From NCBI RefSeq assembly GCF_036099295.1, contig NZ_CP107976.1, forward strand, positions 6,324,001 through 6,388,000: a DNA stretch of 64,000 nucleotides, written 5' to 3'. Of the stretch, positions 36,871-45,083 are shown in pieces. How positions within the stretch are numbered: position 1 is the first letter of the stretch; each line of letters opens with the position of its first letter. Made by a program: the position numbers and the translations under genes. The notes under the pieces are model-generated. The model was not told the DNA's origin and did not search any database. It saw only the letters and a list, made by a program, of their open reading frames with translations. Source of the stretch: Streptomyces sp. NBC_00358 (GTDB lineage: Bacteria; Actinomycetota; Actinomycetes; Streptomycetales; Streptomycetaceae).

Positions 36871-36957
36871 GCTCGGGAACCGTGGCGTGGACGGACCCGG
36901 CCACGTAATGTCGGCCTCGCGTCACAACTTGATGAGTCAACTGCCGGGAGATCTTTG

Positions 36958-37140
36958 GTGAGTGAGTCCCCGCCGCTCCTGCCCGAGACACTCGAACGCC
37001 TCGGCGCGCGGAGCGTCAGGCAGGGTCCGGACGGAGTCGTCACCCTCGCCCCGCCGGGCACGCGGCCGGCCCCGTGCGGCCGGAAGGTCCTCGTCGGCAT
37101 GGGCGAAGGCCTGCCGGACGGTGAGGGGGCGCAGCGATGA
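36958..37140 (+). CDS. Small ORF (60 aa) upstream of the metalloprotease
   Basis: Begins MSESPPLLPETLERLGARSV and ends GEGLPDGEGAQR. Ribosome site GGGAG lies eight bases before GTG 36958, and its stop overlaps the next gene's ATG (ATGA), so it is probably translated and coupled. It has no recognisable helix-turn-helix, although ImmA/IrrE-type proteases often follow an XRE regulator. It may be a divergent or shortened partner. Confidence 0.5.
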   Translation: MSESPPLLPETLERLGARSVRQGPDGVVTLAPPGTRPAPCGRKVLVGMGEGLPDGEGAQR

Positions 37141-37778
37141 CGGTGAAGCCGGGCGGGGCCGTGGGAGGCCTCCTGGCGGCACTGCGCCCGCGCGGCACCC
37201 GCTCCGAGATGCGGGCGCTGGCGATGGAGTTCGGCAGGGTGCTCCGCAGAAGGATCGATACGCCTGTCGACGTGCGCGAGTTGGCGCGGGTCCTCTGCGA
37301 GGAGATGAGCCGGCGGCGCGGCGGACGTCCCGTCCAGCTCCGTTTCGAGCGCTTCCCCGACGAGATCGAAGTCACCGGCCTGTGGATGGAGTTCAACGAC
37401 TTCGACCTCGTCATCGTCGAGGAACGCGCCGAGACCGTGCAGCAACTCGTCATCCTCGGACACGAGTTGTGGCACATGAAGGAAGGGCACCGCGACCACC
37501 ACGTGGACGGCGCGACGGCCGTGGCGCGGGCGGCGCTCTCGGACCGTTCCGGCTGGCGTGATTCCGGGGAACACGCGCCGTTCCGGCCGGAGGTCGCCCG
37601 CGCCGTCGCCGCCCGCGACGGATCACGGCAGGCCGACGAGGCGCAGGCCGAGGCCTTCGGCCTGCACCTGGCGAGCGTCTTCCGGTCCTGGCTGACCGCT
37701 CCGGACGGCGGCGGCCCCGTCGACCCGGTCGGCCGGGCCATCGAGACCTCCCTCGGCTACCGCAGGCCCCACGACTGA
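37137..37778 (+). CDS. ImmA/IrrE-type (DUF955-like) metallopeptidase-domain protein
   Basis: 213 aa. The zinc-peptidase motif is HELWH at residues 109-113 with a following acidic/His region (KEGHRDHH), inside the fold that precedes it as LVIVEERAETVQQLVILGHE. ImmA/IrrE proteins cleave regulators to trigger responses, or act as the toxin half of addiction-like pairs. In Streptomyces such genes commonly follow a small XRE protein and are labelled toxin components. Here the upstream partner is only a 60-aa ORF, coupled by ATGA. The C-terminal ~90 residues are not clearly conserved. Target unknown. Confidence 0.75.
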   Translation: MTVKPGGAVGGLLAALRPRGTRSEMRALAMEFGRVLRRRIDTPVDVRELARVLCEEMSRRRGGRPVQLRFERFPDEIEVTGLWMEFNDFDLVIVEERAETVQQLVILGHELWHMKEGHRDHHVDGATAVARAALSDRSGWRDSGEHAPFRPEVARAVAARDGSRQADEAQAEAFGLHLASVFRSWLTAPDGGGPVDPVGRAIETSLGYRRPHD

Positions 37779-37892
37779 CCGGCGCCACGGGACGGACCGA
37801 GGCGCCCGGGACCGGCCTGCGGACCCGGGAGCGACCTGCGCACCGGGGACCGGCCCGCGGAACCGGGATCGGGACCGGGACCGGCCGATCCG

Positions 37893-38984
37893 CTATCCGG
37901 CCGGACGGGCGGCCTCGACCACGTCCGCGACGACACAACTGACGTTGTCGGGCCCGCCGGCCTCGTTCGCGGCCCCGACCAGGGCCCGGACGGCCGCGTC
38001 GGGGTCGGGGGCCGAGGTGAGCAGGCGCGTGATCCCCTCGTCCGGTACGACGGTGGAGAGACCGTCCGAGCAGAGCAGGTAGCGGTCGCCCGGCAGCACG
38101 TCCTGCAACCGCAGATCGGGCACGGACGCCTCGGCGCCCAACGCCTTGAGCAGCATGGCGCGCTGAGGATGCGCGGTCGCCTCCTCGGGGGTGAGACGGC
38201 CTTCGTCGATCATCGACTGGACCACCGTGTGGTCGTGGGTGATCCGGAACAGCCCGCCGTCGCGGAGCACATAGGCGCGCGAGTCCCCGATGTGGACGAG
38301 CGCGAGCTGGGAGCCGGTCCACACCAGGGCCGTGAGCGTGCTGCCGGTGCCGTCCCCGTCCGGATCCTGTGCCGTGGCGTGTCGCGGCACGAGGTCCGCC
38401 ACGGCCCGGGCGGCCCCTTCCACGGCGTCCTCCAGCAGGTTGAGCACGCCCCCGGCCGACAGCGGCTCGTCGTCCAGGAACGTGAGGGCCCGCACCGCGG
38501 CCGTGCTGGCGGGCGCCCCGTACGGCCCGCAGCCGTCGGCGACCGCGAGGACACGGGCGCCCGCGTGGACGCTGTCCTGGTTGGCGTCACGGACCAGACC
38601 GATGTCGGAGAGAGCGGAACAACGGAGTTCCAGCATGCTGGTGTCCTTCCCTGGGGACGGCGACAGATGGTCCACGAGGAACGCCGCCAGATCCCGGCGG
38701 GCGGCCGTCTCGGCCTCGACCTGGGACCAGTACGCGCGGATCTCCCGCGCGGCCGGCCCCGGTTCCAGGGCGCACACCCGCCGGATCCGGGCGAGCGGCA
38801 TGCCGAGCCGCCGCAGCCACGCCACCAGCCGGGCCTGTTCGAGCTGCGCCGCCGCGTAGTACCGGTAACCGGTTTCGGGGTCCACCCGGGCGGGGCGCAG
38901 CAGCTCCAGTTCGTCGTAGAGCCGCAGCGCCTTCGGCGACAGCCGGGAGGCCTTCGCGAAGGCCCCGATCGTCAGCATGTCCAT
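37893..38984 (-). CDS. MerR-type DNA-binding domain fused to PP2C phosphatase
   Basis: 363 aa. The N-terminal MerR domain (1-~75) has the helix-turn-helix MLTIGAFAKASRLSPKALRL and wing motif DPETGYRYY. A ~45-residue dimerisation helix links to a PP2C-type Ser/Thr phosphatase (about 130-363) with metal-site motifs SDIGLVRDANQDS, AVADGCGPYG, VHIGDSRAYVL, LLCSDGLST and GGPDNVSCVV. All metal-binding aspartates appear present. The ATG at 38984 (MDMLTIGAF) has AAGGGG upstream. The fusion suggests a regulator whose output depends on, or produces, phosphorylation changes. A MerR-type promoter precedes it. Confidence 0.9.
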   Translation of the reverse strand: MDMLTIGAFAKASRLSPKALRLYDELELLRPARVDPETGYRYYAAAQLEQARLVAWLRRLGMPLARIRRVCALEPGPAAREIRAYWSQVEAETAARRDLAAFLVDHLSPSPGKDTSMLELRCSALSDIGLVRDANQDSVHAGARVLAVADGCGPYGAPASTAAVRALTFLDDEPLSAGGVLNLLEDAVEGAARAVADLVPRHATAQDPDGDGTGSTLTALVWTGSQLALVHIGDSRAYVLRDGGLFRITHDHTVVQSMIDEGRLTPEEATAHPQRAMLLKALGAEASVPDLRLQDVLPGDRYLLCSDGLSTVVPDEGITRLLTSAPDPDAAVRALVGAANEAGGPDNVSCVVADVVEAARPAG

Positions 38985-39033
38985 CCGCCCACCCCTTCCC
39001 TCCCGTGCCGGGCCGTTCCTCGTCACGTCACCG

Positions 39034-39064
39034 ATGCTGGGCCCTGCCCTTTGGTGAAGGTCAA
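39034..39064 (-). promoter_or_regulatory. MerR-type promoter with 19-bp spacer
   Basis: On the reverse strand -35 TTGACC (39064-39059) and -10-like CAGCAT (39039-39034) are separated by 19 bases, the long spacing that MerR regulators correct by untwisting DNA. The spacer starts TTCACCAAAGGG, with partial dyad character. It lies 50-80 bases upstream of the MerR-PP2C start, so autoregulation is likely. Confidence 0.5.
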
Positions 39065-39201
39065 TACTGACTCGGCCGGGGGCGGGGGCGGTTGTTAGCC
39101 TGCGGCGGGGTTGTCCCCGGTGGCGTGCCGGTCCGGTGCGTCCGAGGCCGTCGGCCGTACGCGGGTGGCGTACGCCGTGTCGCAGGAGGATGGAGTCCGT
39201 C

Positions 39202-40077
39202 GTGGCCCGTATCGCGCTCGTCACCTACGACCCGGGCGAGGAGCCCGGCGCGGACCGGGACCTGCCCGTGCTCAGGGGAGCCCTGGAGGACGCCGGGGCG
39301 GCGGCGGACATCGTGCACTGGGACGATCCCGGGGCCGACTGGGCCGCGTACGACCTGGCGCTGATCCGCTCGACCTGGGACTACAGCCGCCGGGTGGCGG
39401 AGTTCGTGGCGTGGGCGGAGCGGTGCGCGGGGCTCACGCGGCTCCTGAATCCGGCGCCGGTCGTGCGGTGGAACACGGACAAGCGCTACCTCGGGGACCT
39501 GGCGGACGCCGGGGTGCCGGTCATCCCGACCCGGTACCTCGCGCCGGGGGACCCGGTCGAGCTGCCCGGCGATCACGAGTTCGTCGTGAAGCCCACCGCG
39601 GGGGCGGGGGCGCGCTATGCCGCCCGGTACACGCCCAAGGAGCGGGAGACGGCCCTCGGGCAGCTCGCGCGGATGCACGCCGAGGGGCTGACCGCGATGG
39701 TCCAGCCCTATGTGGCGAACATCGACACCGGGGGCGAGCGGGCGCTCCAGTTCTTCGGCGGACGGCTGCTGCACGCCAGCCGCAAGGGAGCCGTACTGGA
39801 GCCCGGCACGCCCTACGACGGACCGAAGACCCCGCACCCGCGGCTGGAGGCCTGGGAGCCGACCGAGGCCGAACAGGCCGTCGCCGAAAGGGCGTTGGCC
39901 GCCGTCCCGGGAGGCGCGGAGAGCGTGCTCTACGCCCGGGTCGACCTCGTCGACGGCGACGAAGGCGAGCCCAGGGTGATGGAGCTGGAACTCGTCGAGC
40001 CGAACCTCTTCCTGTGGCTCCACCCGGAGTCGCTGCCCGTCGTCGTGGACCGGATCCTCAAGGCCGCCGCCTCCTGA
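39202..40077 (+). CDS. ATP-grasp domain protein (RimK/glutathione synthetase-like)
   Basis: 291 aa. ATP-grasp features: VRWNTDKRYLGDLADAGVPV (pre-grasp and central domain), the ATP-lysine strand DHEFVVKPTAGAGARYAARY, the Gly-rich loop region, and the metal-binding segment VMELELVEPNLFL near the C-terminus. Such enzymes join a carboxylate to an amine or thiol with ATP. Substrates cannot be told. GTG 39202 is preceded by GGAG at good spacing; ATG 39190 is possible but sits directly on its ribosome site. Its last 20 bases overlap the convergent gene. It is divergent from the MerR-PP2C gene, so the shared region may control both. Confidence 0.85.
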   Translation: MARIALVTYDPGEEPGADRDLPVLRGALEDAGAAADIVHWDDPGADWAAYDLALIRSTWDYSRRVAEFVAWAERCAGLTRLLNPAPVVRWNTDKRYLGDLADAGVPVIPTRYLAPGDPVELPGDHEFVVKPTAGAGARYAARYTPKERETALGQLARMHAEGLTAMVQPYVANIDTGGERALQFFGGRLLHASRKGAVLEPGTPYDGPKTPHPRLEAWEPTEAEQAVAERALAAVPGGAESVLYARVDLVDGDEGEPRVMELELVEPNLFLWLHPESLPVVVDRILKAAAS

Positions 40078-40750
40078 GCGCCCCGTCGGCCGTCCCGTCC
40101 GCCGTCCCGTCCGCGGTTCCCTCCGCGCCCTCCCGAACGGACCGCTCGGGAGGCGCCGGTACGGGTCCCTTGACGCCCACCCGTTGCAGCAGCCCCCAGG
40201 TGAACTCCGCCGCGCACACGTGGGGCACGCCCGAGGCGTCGGGGGCCGTGAACGCCAGACCCCAACGGGTCGGGGCCGTGCCCTCCAGCGGCCGGGCGGG
40301 GGCGAACGCGCGAGCCGTCTCGTCGACCGTGCAGGACCAGGGCGTCAGGTCCTCCAGGGTCTCCAGTACCGGGCCGGGGGCGCCCGGAGCGCGTACCAGC
40401 CATTCGTTCCACACCACGCCGTTCGGGGCGAGCAGCACCTCGAAGCGCAGACCGGGCCACAGGGGCACCGGCCACCGCAGGGCCTCGCAGGTCAGATCGC
40501 CGATCCGGCGTTCCCGCGCGGACTCGGGGGCGCCGAGGACCGAGCGGTAGCGGGAGGCGGCGGACCGGGAGCGCGGGGCGCGCAGCATCGCCTGCCAGCG
40601 CCGGTTCGCCTCGCGCATGTCGGCGATGGACACCCCCAGTTCATGACGGGCGCCCTCGACCAGGTCAGGGTTGTGGTCGGCCATGCGGCGCAGCAGGACC
40701 AGCTGGAAGTCGAGCGGGGTGAAGGGGGTCGCGGGGCGTTTGGCCGGCAT
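40058..40750 (-). CDS. Conserved hypothetical protein with C-terminal GTAD repeat
   Basis: 230 aa with no family that I recognise. It is soluble, with a Trp-rich centre (LRWPVPLWPGLRFEVLLAPN and VWNEWLVRA) suggesting a beta-rich fold. The C-terminus has a repeat of GTAD (three copies) from a 12-bp tandem repeat at about 40090-40115, then RRRRP. The start overlaps the end of the FkbM gene by 86 bases, an unusually long same-strand overlap. The stop lies inside the convergent ATP-grasp gene. It is last in the glycan operon. Confidence 0.7.
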   Translation of the reverse strand: MPAKRPATPFTPLDFQLVLLRRMADHNPDLVEGARHELGVSIADMREANRRWQAMLRAPRSRSAASRYRSVLGAPESARERRIGDLTCEALRWPVPLWPGLRFEVLLAPNGVVWNEWLVRAPGAPGPVLETLEDLTPWSCTVDETARAFAPARPLEGTAPTRWGLAFTAPDASGVPHVCAAEFTWGLLQRVGVKGPVPAPPERSVREGAEGTADGTADGTADGALRRRRP

Positions 40751-41570
40751 GGGACCCAGTCTCGCTCACCCGGCCCTCGCCCGGACGGCGCCCGTCGGGC
40801 AGGAACAGCACCGAGTTGACGTACCGGGGTCCGCGCGGCGGGAGCACCCGGCGCAGCAGACCCTGTGCGACGACGTACGACATCCGTGCCTGGTGCGCCT
40901 CCAGCGAGAAGGAGGCGAGCGGCACCCAGTCGGCGCCGGGCAGCACCCAGCCCGTGTACCCCTGCTCGGCGAGCCGCTCGACGACCGGGGCGACCGGCTG
41001 GATCCGGGACTCCAGTTCGATGAACAGGGCGGGGCGGTCGCGGGCCAGCAGGTCCCGGGCGCCGCGCAGCACCGCGGGCTCGTTGCCGTCCACGTCGATC
41101 TTGACGAAGCCGACGTCGCTCAGGCCCAGGCCGTCCAGGGTGAGGCAGGGGACCTCCAGCGCGCGGGCGTGGATGTCCCGGCGGACGAGTGAGGACACGC
41201 CACGGTCACCGGCGTCGTCCGCGGGCAGCCACAGCAGGGCCGTGCCCCGGTGGTCGGAGGCGGCGGCCCGGATCACGCGCACGTTGTCCGGAGCGGCCGA
41301 CGACAGCAGGCGGGCCAGGTGCGGCACCGGTTCCACGGTCACCACCCGGCGGGCCAGCGGGGCGAGGCGGCGTGTCCACGGTCCGTACCAGCCGCCCACG
41401 TCGACCGCCGTGCCGCAGCCGGGCGGACACAGGTCGGCGAGCCGGGCCAGCTCGGGCTCGAAGCGCGGATAGACGAACCGGGCCGTCGCCGCGACCAGGC
41501 GTGTGGGGAGGAAGGGAGCGAGACGGGCGGCGAGGGTCCTGGCCGGCCGGCCGTCGGCCGATCCGCTCAT
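40665..41570 (-). CDS. FkbM-family SAM-dependent methyltransferase
   Basis: 301 aa. The SAM-binding Rossmann motif is AVDVGGWYGPWTRRLAPLA (about residues 54-72), with post-I VVTVEPVPHLARLL. The FkbM hallmark is GFVKIDVDGNEPAVLRGARD. FkbM enzymes O-methylate sugars or polyketides. Here the neighbours point to a glycan substrate. ATG 41570 overlaps the Trm112-like stop (ATGA). The C-terminal ~40 residues are Pro/Gly-rich and coincide with the overlap with the next gene. Confidence 0.85.
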   Translation of the reverse strand: MSGSADGRPARTLAARLAPFLPTRLVAATARFVYPRFEPELARLADLCPPGCGTAVDVGGWYGPWTRRLAPLARRVVTVEPVPHLARLLSSAAPDNVRVIRAAASDHRGTALLWLPADDAGDRGVSSLVRRDIHARALEVPCLTLDGLGLSDVGFVKIDVDGNEPAVLRGARDLLARDRPALFIELESRIQPVAPVVERLAEQGYTGWVLPGADWVPLASFSLEAHQARMSYVVAQGLLRRVLPPRGPRYVNSVLFLPDGRRPGEGRVSETGSHAGQTPRDPLHPARLPAGPAAPHGRPQP

Positions 41571-41869
41571 GGCGCCATCCGCCGGAGAAGTTCCTGGTGT
41601 TCGTCCTCCGTCACCTGCTCCCCGGAGGACGGCAGCAACTGCGGGATGCCGTCCACGACGGGGTAACGGCGGCGCAGCCGGGGGTTGTAGAGCACCTCCT
41701 CGGACGAACGGTCCTCGGACGAACGGTCCTCGGACGAACGGTCCTCGGACGAACGGTCCTCGGACGAACGGTCCTCGGACGAGCGGTCCTCGTCCGGCGG
41801 TACGAGATGCAGCGGCCCCTTGTCGAGCGGACAGGCGAGGATTTTCAGCAGCGGGTCGTCGGGATTCAT
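41567..41869 (-). CDS. Trm112-like small protein with internal DRSSE repeat
   Basis: 100 aa. The two ends match Trm112/YcaR proteins: KILACPLDKGPLHLV and LYNPRLRRRYPVVDGIPQLL. Between them is a six-fold repeat of DRSSE, an insertion from a 15-bp array, which explains why it exceeds the usual ~60-70 aa. Only one cysteine remains, so a zinc site is unlikely. Trm112 proteins act as small partners of methyltransferases; here the two flanking methyltransferase genes are plausible clients. ATGA overlaps at both ends place it within the operon. Confidence 0.82.
   Translation of the reverse strand: MNPDDPLLKILACPLDKGPLHLVPPDEDRSSEDRSSEDRSSEDRSSEDRSSEDRSSEEVLYNPRLRRRYPVVDGIPQLLPSSGEQVTEDEHQELLRRMAP
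41701..41790. repeat. 15-bp minisatellite in the Trm112-like gene
   Basis: Six head-to-tail copies of CGGACGAACGGTCCT, five identical and the last with one change (A to G). The near-identity implies recent expansion. The unit keeps frame and codes for DRSSE. Copy number probably varies between strains. Confidence 0.95.
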
Positions 41870-42783
41870 GGTGGCGTCAACTCCTTGACATCGATGGGGG
41901 GTTGAGGTGCCTCGTCATGCTTGGGCATGGCGAGCAGCACGGTCACCGCGAGAACGGTGCCGGCCAGCCGCAGCGCGAGCCGGACCGGATCGTGAGGCAG
42001 CGCCTCGCCGAACGTGAGCGTGCCGAGCACCGCCGTGAACAGAGAGGTCACGGTCGTGCAGACCGGCACGATCAGCGAGGCCCGGCAGCGCTGCAGCGCC
42101 GCCTGCGACATGACCAGACCGAACGCGCCGGTGAACAGCAGGAGATAGGGGTACGGGGAGCGCAGCAGTCCGACGATCGCGCCACCGGGGTCACCGGTCG
42201 TCAGCCGGCTCGACACCCCTTTGACGGCCAGCGAGCTCACCCCGTACAACAGCCCCACCGCCACGCCGTATTCGACCCCGGTGCTCGGCATCCGGTGCCG
42301 GTGCCGGGAGCGCCGCTCGGCCGCCCCGTACAGCCAGACCCCCAGCGCGAGCGAGGGCAGGCAGACCGTGAGGACCAGCGGTGCCGGAGCGCCGCGGCCG
42401 ACCGTGTCGGAGCCCTCGCGCAGGGACAGCACGACCATCAGCAGGGCCAGCAGGATCGCGCCGAGCGCGTACCGCTCGCGGCCCGTCGTCTCCTCGCCGA
42501 GCAGCCGGGAGGAGAGCAGTACGAGGAGCACCAGTCCGGAGACGAAGATGCCCTGGGCGGCGGCGATCGGCAGGGTGCGGTACACGGCCAGTTGCGCGCC
42601 GAACCCGGAGGCCAGCGCGAGGGAGCCGCCGATCCACAGCGGGCTGCCCAGGACCAGGCGCACCAGTCGGGCGGGGCGGTGGACGTCCACCTCGGGCAGG
42701 GACGCCAACGCACGTTTCTCCAGGACGAATCCGGTGCTGTACAGGACGTTCGCCAGCAGAGCCGCGGTCACTCCCCACCACAT
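41866..42783 (-). CDS. EamA/DMT-family membrane transporter
   Basis: 305 aa with about ten transmembrane helices in two repeats, starting WWGVTAALLANVLYSTGFVL and closing with LALRLAGTVLAVTVLLAM. The EamA/drug-metabolite fold is supported by IAAAQGIFVSGLVLLVLLSS and by the second-half phrase LIVPVCTTVTSLFTAVLGTL. DMT proteins move small metabolites or lipid-linked sugars; in a glycan cluster a precursor flippase or exporter is plausible but unproven. It overlaps the Trm112-like gene (ATGA) and lies three bases after the methyltransferase gene. Confidence 0.85.
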   Translation of the reverse strand: MWWGVTAALLANVLYSTGFVLEKRALASLPEVDVHRPARLVRLVLGSPLWIGGSLALASGFGAQLAVYRTLPIAAAQGIFVSGLVLLVLLSSRLLGEETTGRERYALGAILLALLMVVLSLREGSDTVGRGAPAPLVLTVCLPSLALGVWLYGAAERRSRHRHRMPSTGVEYGVAVGLLYGVSSLAVKGVSSRLTTGDPGGAIVGLLRSPYPYLLLFTGAFGLVMSQAALQRCRASLIVPVCTTVTSLFTAVLGTLTFGEALPHDPVRLALRLAGTVLAVTVLLAMPKHDEAPQPPIDVKELTPP

Positions 42784-42786
42784 GGG

Positions 42787-43641
42787 CTACGTCCTTCGCG
42801 CGTGCAGGAGCAGGATCGAGGACAGGGAGGGCACCGCACAGGCCACCCGGTCCAGCGGGCGCAGCGGGCGCGGTACTCCGTGGAAGGGCGCGCCCGCCAG
42901 CCGGACGATCTCGAATCCCGAGGCGGCCACGAACTCCCGTAACGCGCGGGCCGTGCAGAGCCGCAGATGACCGACGACCTCCCGCCCGGGACGGCCGTGC
43001 ACGGCACGCAGGCTCACCTCGGAGAAGACGGGCTGGACACCGGCGAGCAGCAGGCCGCGGTTGTACCAGGCGGCGAGATTGGGGGTGGACAGCATCAAGT
43101 GTCCGCCGGGACGCAGGACTCGGCGGATCTCGTCCAGCGCGCCGTCCGGGTCCACCAGATGCTCGATCACCTCACTGAAGAGCACCGCGTCCGCCGTGTC
43201 GGCCGCGAACGGCAGTCCCTCGTCGGCGAGTTCACCGCGAACCACGTACGGGACACGGGTGCGGGCCCGGCCGAGGGCGTCCTGCGACCAGTCGACGCCG
43301 ACCACGCGGTGCCCGGTGAGGAAGGGCGCGGCGGTCGCGGCGGCGGTGCCGTCGCCGCAGCCGATGTCGAGCACGGTCCTCGTGCCCGCCGTCGCCGGGC
43401 CGAGCGCCGCGGCCAGCATCCGCGCCTGGCGCAGGCTCCGCGCTGTTCCGGAGGCGACGGGAACGGCGGGGTCCTCGTAGAAGTCCCGAAGTCCGCGAGG
43501 GAAGCGCGCCGTCGAGGCGGGCCCGGCGGCCGGTGTGGTCGAGGCGGACGGAACGGAAGGGGTGGAGGGAGTGGAGGGAGTGGAAGGGGTGGTCCTGGTG
43601 GGCTCGGGCGTGGTTCTCGTCGGCTTCGCGCCGGTGGTCAT
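42787..43641 (-). CDS. Class I SAM-dependent methyltransferase with a TTA codon
   Basis: 284 aa. Motif I is VLDIGCGDGTAAATAAPFL; acidic post-motif VVGVDWSQDALG; motif II-like DAVLFSEVIEHLVDPDG; motif III RPGGHLMLSTPN. Probably methylates a sugar or lipid in the envelope cluster. The first ~45 residues are disordered Thr/Pro/Ser with a TPS repeat from a 9-bp unit (near 43561-43590). It contains a TTA leucine codon (42940-42942; Leu in ARALREF). In Streptomyces, TTA needs the developmentally controlled tRNA of bldA, so production may be delayed until differentiation. Confidence 0.87.
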   Translation of the reverse strand: MTTGAKPTRTTPEPTRTTPSTPSTPSTPSVPSASTTPAAGPASTARFPRGLRDFYEDPAVPVASGTARSLRQARMLAAALGPATAGTRTVLDIGCGDGTAAATAAPFLTGHRVVGVDWSQDALGRARTRVPYVVRGELADEGLPFAADTADAVLFSEVIEHLVDPDGALDEIRRVLRPGGHLMLSTPNLAAWYNRGLLLAGVQPVFSEVSLRAVHGRPGREVVGHLRLCTARALREFVAASGFEIVRLAGAPFHGVPRPLRPLDRVACAVPSLSSILLLHARRT

Positions 43642-45083
43642 CCGCCGGTCGCCTCCCTCTCCTCCGTCGCGTGCAGATAGTGCTCGAAGAGATCACGGAG
43701 ATGGGCTCCGTCGCCGTACCCGAGCAGGCTGCGCGACCAGCGCAGCGAAACGTGCAGACGGCCCGCGGTGGACGCGGTCGTGACGGTCAGTCCGCGAGGG
43801 GTGCGGGCGGGGGCCGAGAACCAGACCGCGTGGGCACGGCCCGCCTCCTCGCCGAAGTCGAGCGCGTACGGGATGCGGCCGATGTTGCTGAGCAGGACGG
43901 TCGACGTCCAGGGTCCCGCCGTCCTGCGCAGAGCCCGGGTCACCGCGGCGCGCCAGGCCACGGGCATCACTGGAGCCGTCAACAAGGCTGCGGCGTAGCC
44001 GAGTTGGGGTCGCTCGACGGACTTCAGGGCCCGGGTGCGGGTGGCGGTGCGGCGCAGCAGCTCGGGCATCCGGGACGCGTCCACCTCCTCGGGAGCGAAC
44101 GTCACCTCGACCAGCCGGGTCCCGTTGCCGATCGGCATGTCCGTGCCGCGCGGCCGGTCGTCGACCGGCATCGTGACGCGCAACGGGCGCGGACGCGCGC
44201 CGTGTTCCCGGTTCCAGTGGGCGACCGTCAGCGCGGTGGCGGCCATGAGCTGGTCGTTCACCGTGTAGGGGGACCCCTTGGGGCGGCGGGGCACACCGAG
44301 CTCGGTGACGATCAGGCCGTTGCCCGGGGAGGTCTCGGGGCTTCCCGGGGCGACCCGCGCGGGCGGGGTCCAGGTGGAGGGGGCGGCGTTCCCGTCCCCC
44401 GGTTCCGGGGTGTCCCGAGTGCGCGAGGGCGGCGCGGAGGGGGCGTTGTCCCGTCCTCCGTACAGCGTCGCCGCGGTGGCGAGCACCCGCAGGCAGGCGG
44501 GCCCGTCCAAGGCGGTGTGGTTGATGGTGAGGACGAGGACGGTGCCTTCGCGAACGGGCGCGGGTGCGCCTTCGGCCGTGCCGGTGCGGGCCGGCGCGGG
44601 CGTGCTTCGGGCCGTGCCGGTGGGGAAGGGGTCGCGCACCGCGTCGGGCGCCTCGCTTCCGGCCGCCGGGGCCGCCCCCTCCACCACCTCCAGGCGGATC
44701 GGCGGGGACGCCGACAGGGGCGGGGCCTCCTGGAGGGCCCTGGTCCGGGCGGCCCGCAGGGCGTCCGGCCCCGGTGGAGGGAACGACACCACCCGCACGT
44801 CCGGTTCCGCGGTCAGCTCCCATTCGTAGCGGCGGCGGTACCAGGGCCCCGGAGCCTCGCGCATCAGGACGCGCGGATGACGGCGCAGGGCCTCCGCGAA
44901 CGCGGCCGTCAGACGTGCCCGGTCGAGCGGGCCGGGGAGATGGACCTCGATGTGGACGGTCTCCGGTTCCGCCTCCTGGAGGCAGTGCCGGGAGACCTCG
45001 TCCACCACCGGGAACGGAACGCGTACGCGGGGTCCCGAGGGACCGCCCGTGCCGTCCCGTGCCGGATGCTCCACCGTGGTCAT
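43638..45083 (-). CDS. Condensation-domain-like acyltransferase
   Basis: 481 aa. The core motif is LTINHTALDGPACLRVL (HHxxxDG with Asn for the first His), and the C-terminal segment has STVLLSNIGRIPYALDFG, both as in condensation/PapA-type acyltransferases. These join an acyl group to a hydroxyl or amine. It is not attached to carrier domains. A long low-complexity insert (about residues 150-240) follows the first substructure. It sits between an AftD-like glycosyltransferase and a methyltransferase, with ATGA overlaps on both sides, so it may acylate the same glycan or lipid. Confidence 0.78.
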   Translation of the reverse strand: MTTVEHPARDGTGGPSGPRVRVPFPVVDEVSRHCLQEAEPETVHIEVHLPGPLDRARLTAAFAEALRRHPRVLMREAPGPWYRRRYEWELTAEPDVRVVSFPPPGPDALRAARTRALQEAPPLSASPPIRLEVVEGAAPAAGSEAPDAVRDPFPTGTARSTPAPARTGTAEGAPAPVREGTVLVLTINHTALDGPACLRVLATAATLYGGRDNAPSAPPSRTRDTPEPGDGNAAPSTWTPPARVAPGSPETSPGNGLIVTELGVPRRPKGSPYTVNDQLMAATALTVAHWNREHGARPRPLRVTMPVDDRPRGTDMPIGNGTRLVEVTFAPEEVDASRMPELLRRTATRTRALKSVERPQLGYAAALLTAPVMPVAWRAAVTRALRRTAGPWTSTVLLSNIGRIPYALDFGEEAGRAHAVWFSAPARTPRGLTVTTASTAGRLHVSLRWSRSLLGYGDGAHLRDLFEHYLHATEEREATGG

